A stretch of DNA of 5,186 nt from Candidatus Brocadiia bacterium. Its GTDB lineage: Bacteria > Planctomycetota > PUPC01 > DSUN01. The position numbers were made by a program, and so were the translations under genes. Below, piece after piece: positions 1 through 5,186 of this stretch. Within the stretch, counting starts at the first letter, position 1, and each line of letters opens with the position of its first letter. Below the pieces are notes generated by a model. It did no database searches and was not told the DNA's origin. It worked only from the letters and a program-made list of their open reading frames with translations. The stretch spans positions 1 through 5,186 of the forward strand of contig JADHXT010000278.1 of assembly GCA_016782825.1 (NCBI GenBank), given 5' to 3'.

Positions 1-1
1 C

Positions 2-715
2 CATCCTGTCCCCAACCTGGTGCAGGTCATGGCAGACCTCATGGACCACGCCTCGCCGCCCGTGCGCCTCACGCGGCGGACCCTCCTCGATGTGTTCCTG
101 CGTGTCAAGAACAAGAAGGCGGCCATCGACAGTCCCCGCGAGTGGGCCGCCGTGGCCGTGGCCAGGCTCAAGGAAGCCCTCGCCGACCACTTGGTCAACG
201 GCATCGAGTACACCCGCGTTGCTGACCTCCCAGGCGCTGACAAGCTGCCGCCTGATGCGAAGTGGTACGACATGCAGCAGATTCTCGATGAAAAGCAGCT
301 TGAGCTATTCGCCAAGCACATCGAGCCTGTAGACAGCGCCAAGGACAAGACGATCTACGACCGCATACCGTGCGACAGCGACATCGAGCGCGACTTCGTC
401 AAGGCCCTTGAGGGCCGCCAGGACGTGGAGCTATTCGTCAAGCTCCCGAGCTGGTTCACTCTCGAAACGCCCGTCGGCAACTACCAGCCTGACTGGGCCA
501 TCGTCATGAAGCAGACCGACGACGAGGCTTCCCCCTTGCTCTATCTTGTCTCCGAAACCAAGGACCCCGACTGGCGCACCACAGCCCTTCGCTTTAACGA
601 ACGCCGCAAGATCAAATGCGGCGCCCGCCACTTCGGCTCGAAGCAGCTCGGGGAAAAGGGCGCCTTGATGGGTGTTGACTACAAGGTGGTGTCCAGCGCC
701 GGCGAATTGCCTTAG
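2..715 (+). CDS. res: Type III restriction enzyme Res subunit, C-terminal part (5' truncated by window edge)
   Basis: This is the C-terminal endonuclease end of a type III restriction-modification Res protein, the subunit that couples ATP-driven helicase motion to DNA cleavage and normally works with a Mod methyltransferase. The frame is open from base 2, so the gene starts outside the window; the GTG at 20 is internal. Counting from that GTG, a PD-(D/E)xK core is visible. E123 lies in 'SDIERDF', followed by 'KLPSWF' and 'TPVGNYQPDWAIV' with D158, then 'LVSETKD' with E179 and K181. 'KIKCGARHF' (197-205) follows, a typical Res C-terminal block. The spacing and the 'PVGNYxPDWAIV' wording match the type III Res family closely. 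All expected catalytic residues are present, so this end looks intact. The helicase motifs and any mod gene would lie to the left and cannot be checked. The stop is TAG at 713-715, and the gene converges with the phosphodiesterase gene. Confidence 0.9.
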   Translation, partial: HPVPNLVQVMADLMDHASPPVRLTRRTLLDVFLRVKNKKAAIDSPREWAAVAVARLKEALADHLVNGIEYTRVADLPGADKLPPDAKWYDMQQILDEKQLELFAKHIEPVDSAKDKTIYDRIPCDSDIERDFVKALEGRQDVELFVKLPSWFTLETPVGNYQPDWAIVMKQTDDEASPLLYLVSETKDPDWRTTALRFNERRKIKCGARHFGSKQLGEKGALMGVDYKVVSSAGELP

Positions 716-750
716 CCGTGACCCGCGTGTAAGAGTTCTTGAAGGGGGGT

Positions 751-788
751 GCCGGGGGGAAACGTCTTGCGAGAAGTTGCCCCTCGGC
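751..788. terminator. GC-rich hairpin between two convergent genes, possible bidirectional terminator
   Basis: GCCGGGGGG (751-759) pairs with CCCCTCGGC (780-788) over nine base pairs, one of them G-U. The loop can extend the stem through a few inner pairs (CTT 766-768 with AAG 774-776). The hairpin sits between the Res stop (715) and the phosphodiesterase stop (794), where a shared terminator is expected. Neither side has a proper U-tract, so it is not a classic intrinsic terminator. It may also belong to a dispersed repeat family, because the left flank contains a further G-run (744-749). Confidence 0.45.
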
Positions 789-793
789 AGAGA

Positions 794-1477
794 TCATTGT
801 CTCAGGTATTCTATCAGGATGTCGGGACGGTCGGTGCAGATGAAGTCGACGCCGAGGGCGATGGCGGCCTGCATTTCGGCGACGGTGTTGGGCGGCCAGG
901 CGATGACCTGGAGGCCGGCGGCGTGGGCGGCGGTGACGTAGGCGGCGGTGCAGTGGGTGTGGTGGACGCTGATGCGTTGGGCACCGACGGAGAGGGCGCG
1001 GGCGATGGCGTCGGGCGGCGGGTCGGCGAAGATGTGCTCGATGGCGACGGCATCGGAGAGGGCGCGGACGCGGCGGAGCCGCTCGGTGTCGCCGCTGGTG
1101 AGGACGACGTCGGCGAGCATGCCGCGTGCCTGGACGAGGCGGAGGACGGGCTCGGGGGTGTCGGGGGCTTTGAGTTCGAGGTGGGCCTTGCAGCGGCCGC
1201 GGATGAGGGCGAGGAGTTCGTCGAGGGTGGGGATGGGCTGGCCGTGGCCGGCGTCGATGCGGCGGGCCTGCTCGAAGGAGAGGTCGGCGAGGGGGCCGGT
1301 GGCGTCGGTGGTGCGGTCGAGGGTGTCGTCGTGGAGGAGGACGAGGCGGCGGTCGGCGGTGAGGCGGACGTCGCACTCGACGTAGTCGACGCCGAGCGCG
1401 ATGGCGGCTCGGAAGGAGCGGAGTGTGTTTTCCGGCTCAAGGCCTGCGATGCCGCGGTGGCCGATCACTTGGACCAT
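794..1477 (-). CDS. Glycerophosphodiester phosphodiesterase (GDPD family, UgpQ-like)
   Basis: The protein is predicted to hydrolyse glycerophosphodiesters to sn-glycerol 3-phosphate and an alcohol, as part of phospholipid turnover. It has 227 residues, close to cytoplasmic UgpQ-type enzymes, and shows no signal peptide. GDPD signatures appear in order: 'GHRG' (6-9), 'EPENT' (14-18), 'VECDV' (33-37, metal-binding E34 and D36), 'HDDTLDRTT' (49-57, catalytic H49), 'LELK' (100-103, E101), and the closing 'GVDFICTDRPD' (209-219). The active site appears complete. Two spots differ from the usual wording: 'SGD' (128-130) where 'SFD' is common, and 'AWPPNT' (193-198) where 'WTVN' is usual. ATG 1477 was chosen because the conserved first strand begins at once and AAAGG (complement of 1486-1490) lies eight bases upstream. 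An in-frame start at 1531 would add 18 low-complexity residues. The gene is transcribed away from the tRNA cluster, and its neighbours do not point to a specific role. Confidence 0.92.
   Translation of the reverse strand: MVQVIGHRGIAGLEPENTLRSFRAAIALGVDYVECDVRLTADRRLVLLHDDTLDRTTDATGPLADLSFEQARRIDAGHGQPIPTLDELLALIRGRCKAHLELKAPDTPEPVLRLVQARGMLADVVLTSGDTERLRRVRALSDAVAIEHIFADPPPDAIARALSVGAQRISVHHTHCTAAYVTAAHAAGLQVIAWPPNTVAEMQAAIALGVDFICTDRPDILIEYLRQ
803..815. repeat. 13-base direct repeat, copy 1 (inside the 3' end of the phosphodiesterase gene)
   Basis: CAGGTATTCTATC here is identical to bases 1641-1653. This copy lies in the last codons of the phosphodiesterase gene (residues 'LIEYLR'). The sequence is AT-rich for this region. 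Confidence 0.5.
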
Positions 1478-1639
1478 GGGAGGCGCCTTTGCAGAGAGGG
1501 GCGATGGGGATGGGAACGGCGGCGCGCGCAACGGGCGGATGCGGCGTGGGGGGTGTGTTGGCGTCGAGTGGTGGAGGGGAGGGCGTTCACGGCGGGGAGG
1601 GTTCCTGGCGTGAGGATCAACATGTGGGGTGTGGCGTGC
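1478..1639 (-). other. Long 5' leader of the phosphodiesterase gene
   Basis: If the promoter at 1646-1674 is used, the transcript begins near 1639 and carries about 160 untranslated bases before ATG 1477. On the transcribed strand the leader is rich in C and poor in G. I see no riboswitch core, upstream ORF with good initiation signals, or strong hairpin that I can name. The only clear signal is AAAGG (complement of 1486-1490), which serves as Shine-Dalgarno for ATG 1477. Confidence 0.4.
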
Positions 1640-1640
1640 G

Positions 1641-1653
1641 CAGGTATTCTATC
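1641..1653. repeat. 13-base direct repeat, copy 2 (overlaps the phosphodiesterase promoter -10)
   Basis: CAGGTATTCTATC here matches 803-815 exactly. On the minus strand it contains TAGAAT, the proposed -10 element of the phosphodiesterase promoter. Confidence 0.5.
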
Positions 1654-1674
1654 GGGTGTGGCGCGGGGAGTCAA
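1646..1674 (-). promoter_or_regulatory. Sigma70-type promoter for the phosphodiesterase gene
   Basis: On the minus strand, TTGACT (1669-1674) and TAGAAT (1646-1651) are separated by exactly 17 bases. Each element differs from consensus by one base. Transcription would start near 1639 and run leftward into the phosphodiesterase gene. The promoter is back to back with the tRNA promoter; the two -35 elements are 45 bases apart. Confidence 0.7.
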
Positions 1675-1719
1675 CTGGTTGGGGTGGCAGGGGGCAGTGT
1701 GCGAGGCAGATAGTTGGTG

Positions 1720-1747
1720 TTGACAAGACGAGGGGATTTGCTATAAT
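1720..1747 (+). promoter_or_regulatory. Strong extended -10 sigma70 promoter for the tRNA/tuf cluster
   Basis: Perfect TTGACA (1720-1725) and perfect TATAAT (1742-1747) are 16 bases apart. TG at 1739-1740 adds an extended -10 motif (TGnTATAAT). The start site would be about 1753-1755, only some eight bases before tRNA-Thr, which suits a stable-RNA transcript trimmed by RNase P. The bases between -10 and start (AATAGG) are not GC-rich, unlike typical stringently controlled discriminators. No A/T-rich UP element is apparent upstream. Confidence 0.88.
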
Positions 1748-1762
1748 AATAGGTCTTACGCC

Positions 1763-1835
1763 GCTAGCGTAGCTCAATCGGCAGAGCAGTGGTTTTGTAA
1801 ACCACAGGTTGGGGGTTCGACTCCCCCCGCTAGCT
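1763..1835 (+). tRNA. tRNA-Thr (anticodon TGT)
   Basis: A full cloverleaf can be drawn. The acceptor GCTAGCG (1763-1769) pairs with CGCTAGC (1828-1834), and the D stem is GCTC/GAGC. The anticodon stem GTGGT/ACCAC has loop TTTGTAA, with anticodon TGT at 1796-1798. The T stem GGGGG/CCCCC has loop TTCGACT. It decodes ACA and other A-ending Thr codons by family rules. The discriminator is T1835, followed by CTC, so CCA is not encoded and must be added by CCA nucleotidyltransferase. It is the first gene of the cluster and corresponds in position to E. coli thrU. Confidence 0.96.
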
Positions 1836-1934
1836 CTCGCCGGCGGCGTCGGCCCACGGCACCTGCGGTGGGTAGTGACGCGGGTGGCGCTGGCGGCGTC
1901 GTGTGAACGTTGACCGCGCTGTGGCGCCGCGACG

Positions 1935-1967
1935 GCAGAAGGAGCGGCGGCCCCGCGGTCTTTCTGC
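1935..1967 (+). other. Hairpin in the tRNA-Thr/tRNA-Tyr spacer
   Basis: GCAGAAGGA (1935-1943) pairs with TCTTTCTGC (1959-1967) over nine base pairs with one G-U. An irregular GC-rich upper stem follows. It lies in the 172-base spacer 1836-2007, the longest gap between the clustered tRNAs. It has no U-tract and so is not a terminator. A role in RNA processing is possible but unproven. I see nothing else definable in this spacer. Confidence 0.35.
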
Positions 1968-2007
1968 GCGTGTTGCGCCGCGGCGGTTGCTGCGAGCCGG
2001 AGCGCCT

Positions 2008-2092
2008 GGGCGGATACCCAAGTGGCCAAAGGGGGCAGACTGTAAATCTGCTGGCGATGCCTTCGCAGGTTCAAATCCTGCTCCGCCCACCA
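2008..2092 (+). tRNA. tRNA-Tyr (anticodon GTA), CCA encoded
   Basis: This is a class II tRNA with a long variable arm (about 2052-2064). The acceptor GGGCGGA (2008-2014) pairs with TCCGCCC (2082-2088). The anticodon stem GCAGA/TCTGC has loop CTGTAAA, with GTA at 2042-2044. The T stem GCAGG/CCTGC has loop TTCAAAT. Discriminator A2089 is followed by encoded CCA (2090-2092). It decodes UAC and UAU and corresponds in position to E. coli tyrU. Confidence 0.96.
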
Positions 2093-2117
2093 GCACGAAG
2101 GAGAAGCCGAACCGCAC

Positions 2118-2191
2118 GCGGGCGTAGCTCAATGGTAGAGCCCTAGCCTTCCAAGCTAGTCGTGAGGGTTCGATCCCCTTCGCCCGCTCCA
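2118..2191 (+). tRNA. tRNA-Gly (anticodon TCC), CCA encoded
   Basis: The acceptor GCGGGCG (2118-2124) pairs with CGCCCGC (2181-2187), and the D stem is GCTC/GAGC. The anticodon stem CTAGC/GCTAG has loop CTTCCAA, with TCC at 2150-2152. The T stem GAGGG/CCCTT includes one G-U pair and has loop TTCGATC. T2188 is followed by CCA (2189-2191). It decodes GGA and GGG. Only 25 bases separate it from tRNA-Tyr, and it corresponds in position to E. coli glyT. Confidence 0.96.
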
Positions 2192-2246
2192 GGCCGCGCT
2201 CGCCGGCGGAGAGCGGCGGCGGGCGCGAGGCGTGAAGGTCAGCCGT

Positions 2247-2260
2247 GCTGGCCGGCCAGC
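2247..2260. repeat. 14-base perfect palindrome in the tRNA-Gly/tRNA-Thr spacer
   Basis: GCTGGCCGGCCAGC is its own reverse complement. Its GCCGGCC (2251-2257) can also pair with GGCCGGC (2274-2280), giving an alternative hairpin just before tRNA-Thr(GGT). The spacer 2192-2284 shows no other recognisable element. No function is claimed. Confidence 0.35.
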
Positions 2261-2284
2261 CGACGCTGGCGTGGGCCGGCGAAG

Positions 2285-2359
2285 GCTGGTGTAGCTCAGT
2301 GGTAGAGCACCTCCTTGGTAAGGAGGAGGTCGAGGGTCCGAATCCCTCCACCAGCTCCA
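2285..2359 (+). tRNA. tRNA-Thr (anticodon GGT), CCA encoded
   Basis: The acceptor GCTGGTG (2285-2291) pairs with CACCAGC (2349-2355), and the D stem is GCTC/GAGC. The anticodon stem CCTCC/GGAGG has loop TTGGTAA, with GGT at 2317-2319. The T stem is GAGGG/CCCTC. T2356 is followed by CCA (2357-2359). It decodes ACC and ACU. The T-loop reads TCCGAAT, so position 55 is C in place of the near-universal T (pseudouridine). All stems are perfect, so the gene looks functional. It lies directly upstream of tuf, as thrT does in E. coli. Confidence 0.95.
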
Positions 2360-2447
2360 CGAGGGAGGTTATTTCGGTTACTCGGGACTCGAGCGGCATC
2401 CCGTTCGCCGCCGGCCGCAAGGCACCACTAGAAGGAGGAAAGGCTAG
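2360..2447 (+). promoter_or_regulatory. tuf leader with strong Shine-Dalgarno
   Basis: These 88 bases join the tRNA-Thr 3' end to tuf. AGGAGG (2433-2438) lies nine bases before ATG 2448, a near-ideal ribosome binding site that fits a very highly expressed protein. No second promoter of good quality is visible, so tuf probably depends on read-through from the tRNA promoter after the tRNAs are cut out. Confidence 0.6.
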
Positions 2448-3644
<1,197 letters not shown>

Positions 3645-3657
3645 TAGGGGCCGCCCC

Positions 3658-3831
3658 GTGGCGAAAAAGGCGAAACAGGCTCGCGACTACGTCACCCTCG
3701 AGTGCACGGAGTGCAAGAGCCAGAACTACCGCACGAGCAAGCGGCTCAAAGGCGGCACGCCGCGGCTCGAACTGAAGAAGTACTGCAAGTTCGACCGCAC
3801 CCACACCCTGCACCGCGAGCGCCGCAAATAG
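3658..3831 (+). CDS. rpmG: Large ribosomal subunit protein bL33
   Basis: bL33 is a small protein of the 50S subunit near the E site. The reading frame encodes 57 residues from GTG 3658 to TAG 3829-3831, 13 bases after tuf. AGGGG (3646-3650), overlapping the second tuf stop, is the likely ribosome binding site, and no ATG is available nearby. The sequence opens 'MAKKAKQARD' and continues 'YVTLECTECK' (11-20) and 'NYRTSKRLKGGTPRLELKKYC' (23-43). It ends 'THTLHRERRK', all typical of the family. Zinc-binding L33 has two CxxC pairs. Here the first pair is intact (C16, C19), but the second reads C43-x-x-D46, giving a Cys-Cys-Cys-Asp set. The tuf–rpmG–trnW–secE order is common in bacteria, which supports the call despite the short length. 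Confidence 0.96.
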   Translation: MAKKAKQARDYVTLECTECKSQNYRTSKRLKGGTPRLELKKYCKFDRTHTLHRERRK

Positions 3832-3861
3832 CGCGGCGCCGGCGCGGCAGCGGCCGGGCCG

Positions 3862-3876
3862 CCGCCCTGGGGGCGG
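3862..3876 (+). other. GC hairpin between rpmG and tRNA-Trp
   Basis: CCGCCC (3862-3867) pairs with GGGCGG (3871-3876) around a three-base loop. The upstream bases 3851-3863 can form a second short GC hairpin. There is no U-tract, so termination is doubtful. Just before the tRNA, GGCCT (3883-3887) can also pair with the tRNA's own first bases AGGCC (3894-3898). Confidence 0.3.
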
Positions 3877-3893
3877 GTGCCTGGCCTGGGCAC

Positions 3894-3970
3894 AGGCCCG
3901 TAGCTCAATTTGGCAGAGCATCGGATTCCAAATCCGACGGCTGGGGGTTCGAGTCCTCCCGGGCCTGCCA
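3894..3970 (+). tRNA. tRNA-Trp (anticodon CCA), CCA encoded
   Basis: The acceptor AGGCCCG (3894-3900) pairs with CGGGCCT (3960-3966). The anticodon stem TCGGA/TCCGA has loop TTCCAAA, with anticodon CCA at 3928-3930. The T stem GGGGG/CCTCC includes one G-U pair and has loop TTCGAGT. The discriminator is G3967, the usual bacterial tRNA-Trp identity base, followed by encoded CCA (3968-3970). It decodes UGG. A tRNA-Trp between rpmG and secE is a common bacterial arrangement. Confidence 0.97.
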
Positions 3971-4036
3971 CAAACGGGAGCGTGTGAGACAGCCAGGAGC
4001 CGGTGGCGCGCCTGCCCAGCGACACGCCGGACACGG

Positions 4037-4057
4037 GGAGGGCGCCGCCCGCCCTCC
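4037..4057 (+). other. Strong hairpin in the secE leader
   Basis: GGAGGGCG (4037-4044) and CGCCCTCC (4050-4057) form a perfect eight-base-pair stem with loop CCGCC. It is followed by a smaller GGGG/CCCC hairpin (4061-4071). Both lie in the 134-base gap 3971-4104 between tRNA-Trp and secE. The absence of a U-tract argues against an intrinsic terminator. An attenuating or mRNA-stabilising structure between the tRNA and secE is possible. I see no secE promoter in this gap. Confidence 0.4.
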
Positions 4058-4104
4058 TGCGGGGCCGCCCCCTGCGAGGCCATGGCCAGGAGCCCAGAGC
4101 GTCC

Positions 4105-4488
4105 ATGAGCATGAGCGTCTACAAAAAGGGACAAGGCACCGCTGCACGCGGCGCGGCTGGCGTGCTCGCCGTCCTCGTGGGAGCGTGGGCGGGCCAGTCC
4201 ATGTACTACAACGGCCCCTCGGGCAGCTTCGGGCTGGTCATGACCAGCTTCGCGGTCGCGCTCTTCGGCGCGCTGCCGCTGTACCTCGTCCTCTTCAGCC
4301 ACCGCGTGGTGGACATTCTGATCGAGACCCAGCAGGAAATGCGCAAGGTGGCCTGGTCGAGCCGCAGCGAGGTGATGGGCTCCACGATCGTGGTCGTGGT
4401 GGTCGTCGCCCTGCTCGCCATGTTCATCCTCCTGGCCGACCTCGTCATCCTGCGATTCGTATTCGGCACCCTCATTGGGCTGTACTGA
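4105..4488 (+). CDS. secE: Protein translocase subunit SecE
   Basis: SecE clamps SecY in the plasma-membrane SecYEG channel. The protein has 127 residues and three hydrophobic segments: about 16-30, 42-64 and 94-120. This is the long three-helix form, as in E. coli, as opposed to the short single-helix form of many bacteria. The conserved core is the amphipathic stretch 'LIETQQEMRKVAWSSRSEV' (72-90), followed by the last membrane helix with conserved D112. The usual 'WP' after 'KV' is 'WS' here. ATG 4105 was chosen with AGGAG (4088-4092) upstream; ATG 4111, two codons later, is possible. The frame also stays open upstream to a GTG at 4003, but that would add 34 Pro/Arg-rich residues unlike SecE and would run through the leader hairpins. 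nusG follows 31 bases after the stop, the standard secE-nusG pair. Confidence 0.95.
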   Translation: MSMSVYKKGQGTAARGAAGVLAVLVGAWAGQSMYYNGPSGSFGLVMTSFAVALFGALPLYLVLFSHRVVDILIETQQEMRKVAWSSRSEVMGSTIVVVVVVALLAMFILLADLVILRFVFGTLIGLY

Positions 4489-4519
4489 TATCGCCGCCGA
4501 AGCTGAGAAGGCACACACC

Positions 4520-5050
4520 ATGGCAAAAAGCTGGTACGTGATCCAGGTGCACACGGCGCGCGAGGACCAGGTGAGAGAGGCCCTCGAGCGGCGCATCGCG
4601 GCCGAGGACCTCAGCGACCTGATCGAGCAGGTGGCGGTGCCGACGGAGAAAGTGAAAGAGATCAAGCGCGGCACCACCACGGTGCGCGAGCGCAAGATCT
4701 ACCCGGGCTACGTGATGGTTCAGATGGAGCTCAACGACGAGAGCCTGGGCGTGATCAAGGAAACCCCCGGCGTGGGCTCCGTGCTCGGCACGGGCAGCAC
4801 GCCGGTGGCCATGTCCGACGCCGACGTGGAGCGGATGCTCATGGAGGCCGAGCGCACCGAAGAGTCGCCGACCACCAAGATCAGCCTGCACCCCGGCGAC
4901 CGCGTGCGCATCAAGGAAGGCCTGTTCCAAAACTTCGACGGCGAGATCGAAGAGATCTGGCCCGAGAAGGGGCTGGTGCGCGTCATCGTGAGCATTCTGG
5001 GCCGCCCGACCCCGGTCGAGCTCGAATACTGGCAACTGGAAGGCATCTAG
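4520..5050 (+). CDS. nusG: Transcription termination/antitermination factor NusG
   Basis: NusG binds RNA polymerase through its N-terminal domain. Through its KOW domain it contacts Rho or ribosomal protein uS10, linking transcription to termination or translation. It has 176 residues (E. coli 181). The NGN domain opens 'MAKSWYVIQVHTAREDQV' and contains 'RKIYPGYVMVQMEL' (58-71) and 'IKETPGVGSVLGTG' (79-92). The KOW domain spans about 124-176 with 'PGDRVRIKEGLFQNFDGEIEEI' (125-146) and ends 'TPVELEYWQLEGI'. No inserted extra domain is present. ATG 4520 is preceded by GAGAAGG (4505-4511) at a good distance. The frame also runs upstream to ATG 4475 within secE, but the conserved N-terminus begins at 4520. 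The neighbours are secE upstream and rplK one base downstream. Confidence 0.98.
   Translation: MAKSWYVIQVHTAREDQVREALERRIAAEDLSDLIEQVAVPTEKVKEIKRGTTTVRERKIYPGYVMVQMELNDESLGVIKETPGVGSVLGTGSTPVAMSDADVERMLMEAERTEESPTTKISLHPGDRVRIKEGLFQNFDGEIEEIWPEKGLVRVIVSILGRPTPVELEYWQLEGI
5038..5043 (+). promoter_or_regulatory. rplK ribosome binding site inside the nusG 3' end
   Basis: GGAAGG lies within the last nusG codons (Leu-Glu-Gly), eight bases before ATG 5052. Because the nusG stop and the rplK start are separated by a single base, translation of the two is likely coupled. Confidence 0.7.
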
Positions 5051-5051
5051 G

Positions 5052-5186
5052 ATGGCCAAGGAAATCAAGGCGAAGGTCAAGGTGCAGAGTCCCGGCGGGC
5101 AGGCCACGCCGGCGCCCCCGGTGGGACCCGCTCTCGGCCAACACGGCGTAAACATTGGCGAATTCGTCAGCAAGTTCAACGATCAG
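5052..5186 (+). CDS. rplK: Large ribosomal subunit protein uL11, N-terminal part (3' cut by window edge)
   Basis: uL11 forms the stalk base where it contacts 23S rRNA in the GTPase-associated centre and helps control factor binding and RelA activation. The first 45 residues are visible and match the N-terminal domain. 'MAKEIKAKVKVQSPGGQATP' is followed by the invariant 'APPVGPALGQHGVNI' (21-35) and then 'GEFVSKFNDQ'. The proline-rich helix-1 region is intact. ATG 5052 starts one base after the nusG stop and uses a Shine-Dalgarno within nusG. In most bacteria rplA, rplJ, rplL, rpoB and rpoC follow; that part is outside the window. Confidence 0.97.
   Translation, partial: MAKEIKAKVKVQSPGGQATPAPPVGPALGQHGVNIGEFVSKFNDQ

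Noticed and set aside
1478..1531. Earlier phosphodiesterase start at 1531
   Set aside because: The 18 extra residues are Pro/Ser-rich with no signal-peptide character, and the GDPD fold begins right at the ATG at 1477, which has AAAGG at a good distance.
749..1723. Long open frame on the + strand across the phosphodiesterase region, Gly/Val/Glu/Asp-rich
   Set aside because: It is antisense to a clearly conserved GDPD gene, has low-complexity composition typical of the shadow of a high-GC gene, shows no family motif and would run into the divergent promoter region.
1762..1769. CGCTAGCG palindrome as a possible operator at the tRNA promoter
   Set aside because: It is simply the tRNA-Thr acceptor strand plus one base; the same word recurs at the 3' acceptor strand because the stem is self-complementary.
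1903..2146. Small + strand open frames across tRNA-Tyr (starts at 1903 and 1910)
   Set aside because: They run straight through a tRNA gene, lack ribosome binding sites and have no recognisable protein content.
4003..4104. N-terminal extension of SecE from a GTG at 4003
   Set aside because: The added 34 residues are Pro/Arg-rich and unlike SecE, the leader hairpin would be inside the coding region, and ATG 4105 has a Shine-Dalgarno and gives a normal 127-residue SecE.

Overview
The window is GC-rich bacterial chromosome. It joins an accessory-looking left end (about 1-1500) to one of the most conserved bacterial loci, the tRNA–tuf–rpmG–trnW–secE–nusG–rplK cluster (about 1720-5186). The tRNA order Thr(TGT), Tyr(GTA), Gly(TCC), Thr(GGT), then tuf, is the order of the E. 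coli thrU-tyrU-glyT-thrT-tufB cluster. Details of the L33, SecE and NusG proteins (L33 linker 'KGGTPRLELKKYC', SecE N-terminus 'YKKGQG', NusG ending 'VELEYWQLE') make me lean towards Planctomycetota or a related PVC lineage. That is an impression from memory and not a demonstrated placement.

Left end: the 3' part of a type III restriction (Res) subunit gene runs rightward into the window and carries the PD-(D/E)xK nuclease domain. It converges on a leftward glycerophosphodiester phosphodiesterase gene, and a GC-rich hairpin lies between the two stop codons. The phosphodiesterase gene has a good sigma70-type promoter about 170 bases upstream of its start. That promoter is back to back with a stronger extended -10 promoter that drives the tRNA/translation cluster rightward.

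Right part: four tRNA genes precede tuf (EF-Tu, with a strong Shine-Dalgarno). They are followed by rpmG (bL33, 57 codons, GTG start), tRNA-Trp, secE (three predicted membrane segments), nusG, and the first 45 codons of rplK, which starts one base after the nusG stop. All read rightward, and no convincing intrinsic terminator or second promoter was seen between them. They may therefore be co-transcribed and cut apart at the tRNAs, although GC-rich hairpins before trnW and before secE could adjust the flow. Together the genes supply elongation (tRNAs, EF-Tu), ribosome parts (bL33, uL11), the Sec translocon (SecE) and transcription-translation coupling (NusG).

I found no undescribed multi-gene system. 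The points worth a second look are small: a tRNA-Thr without encoded CCA beside four tRNAs that have it, a C at T-loop position 55 in tRNA-Thr(GGT), a bL33 with a Cys-Cys-Cys-Asp metal-site pattern, a 13-base repeat at both ends of the phosphodiesterase unit, that gene's long leader, and several hairpins.
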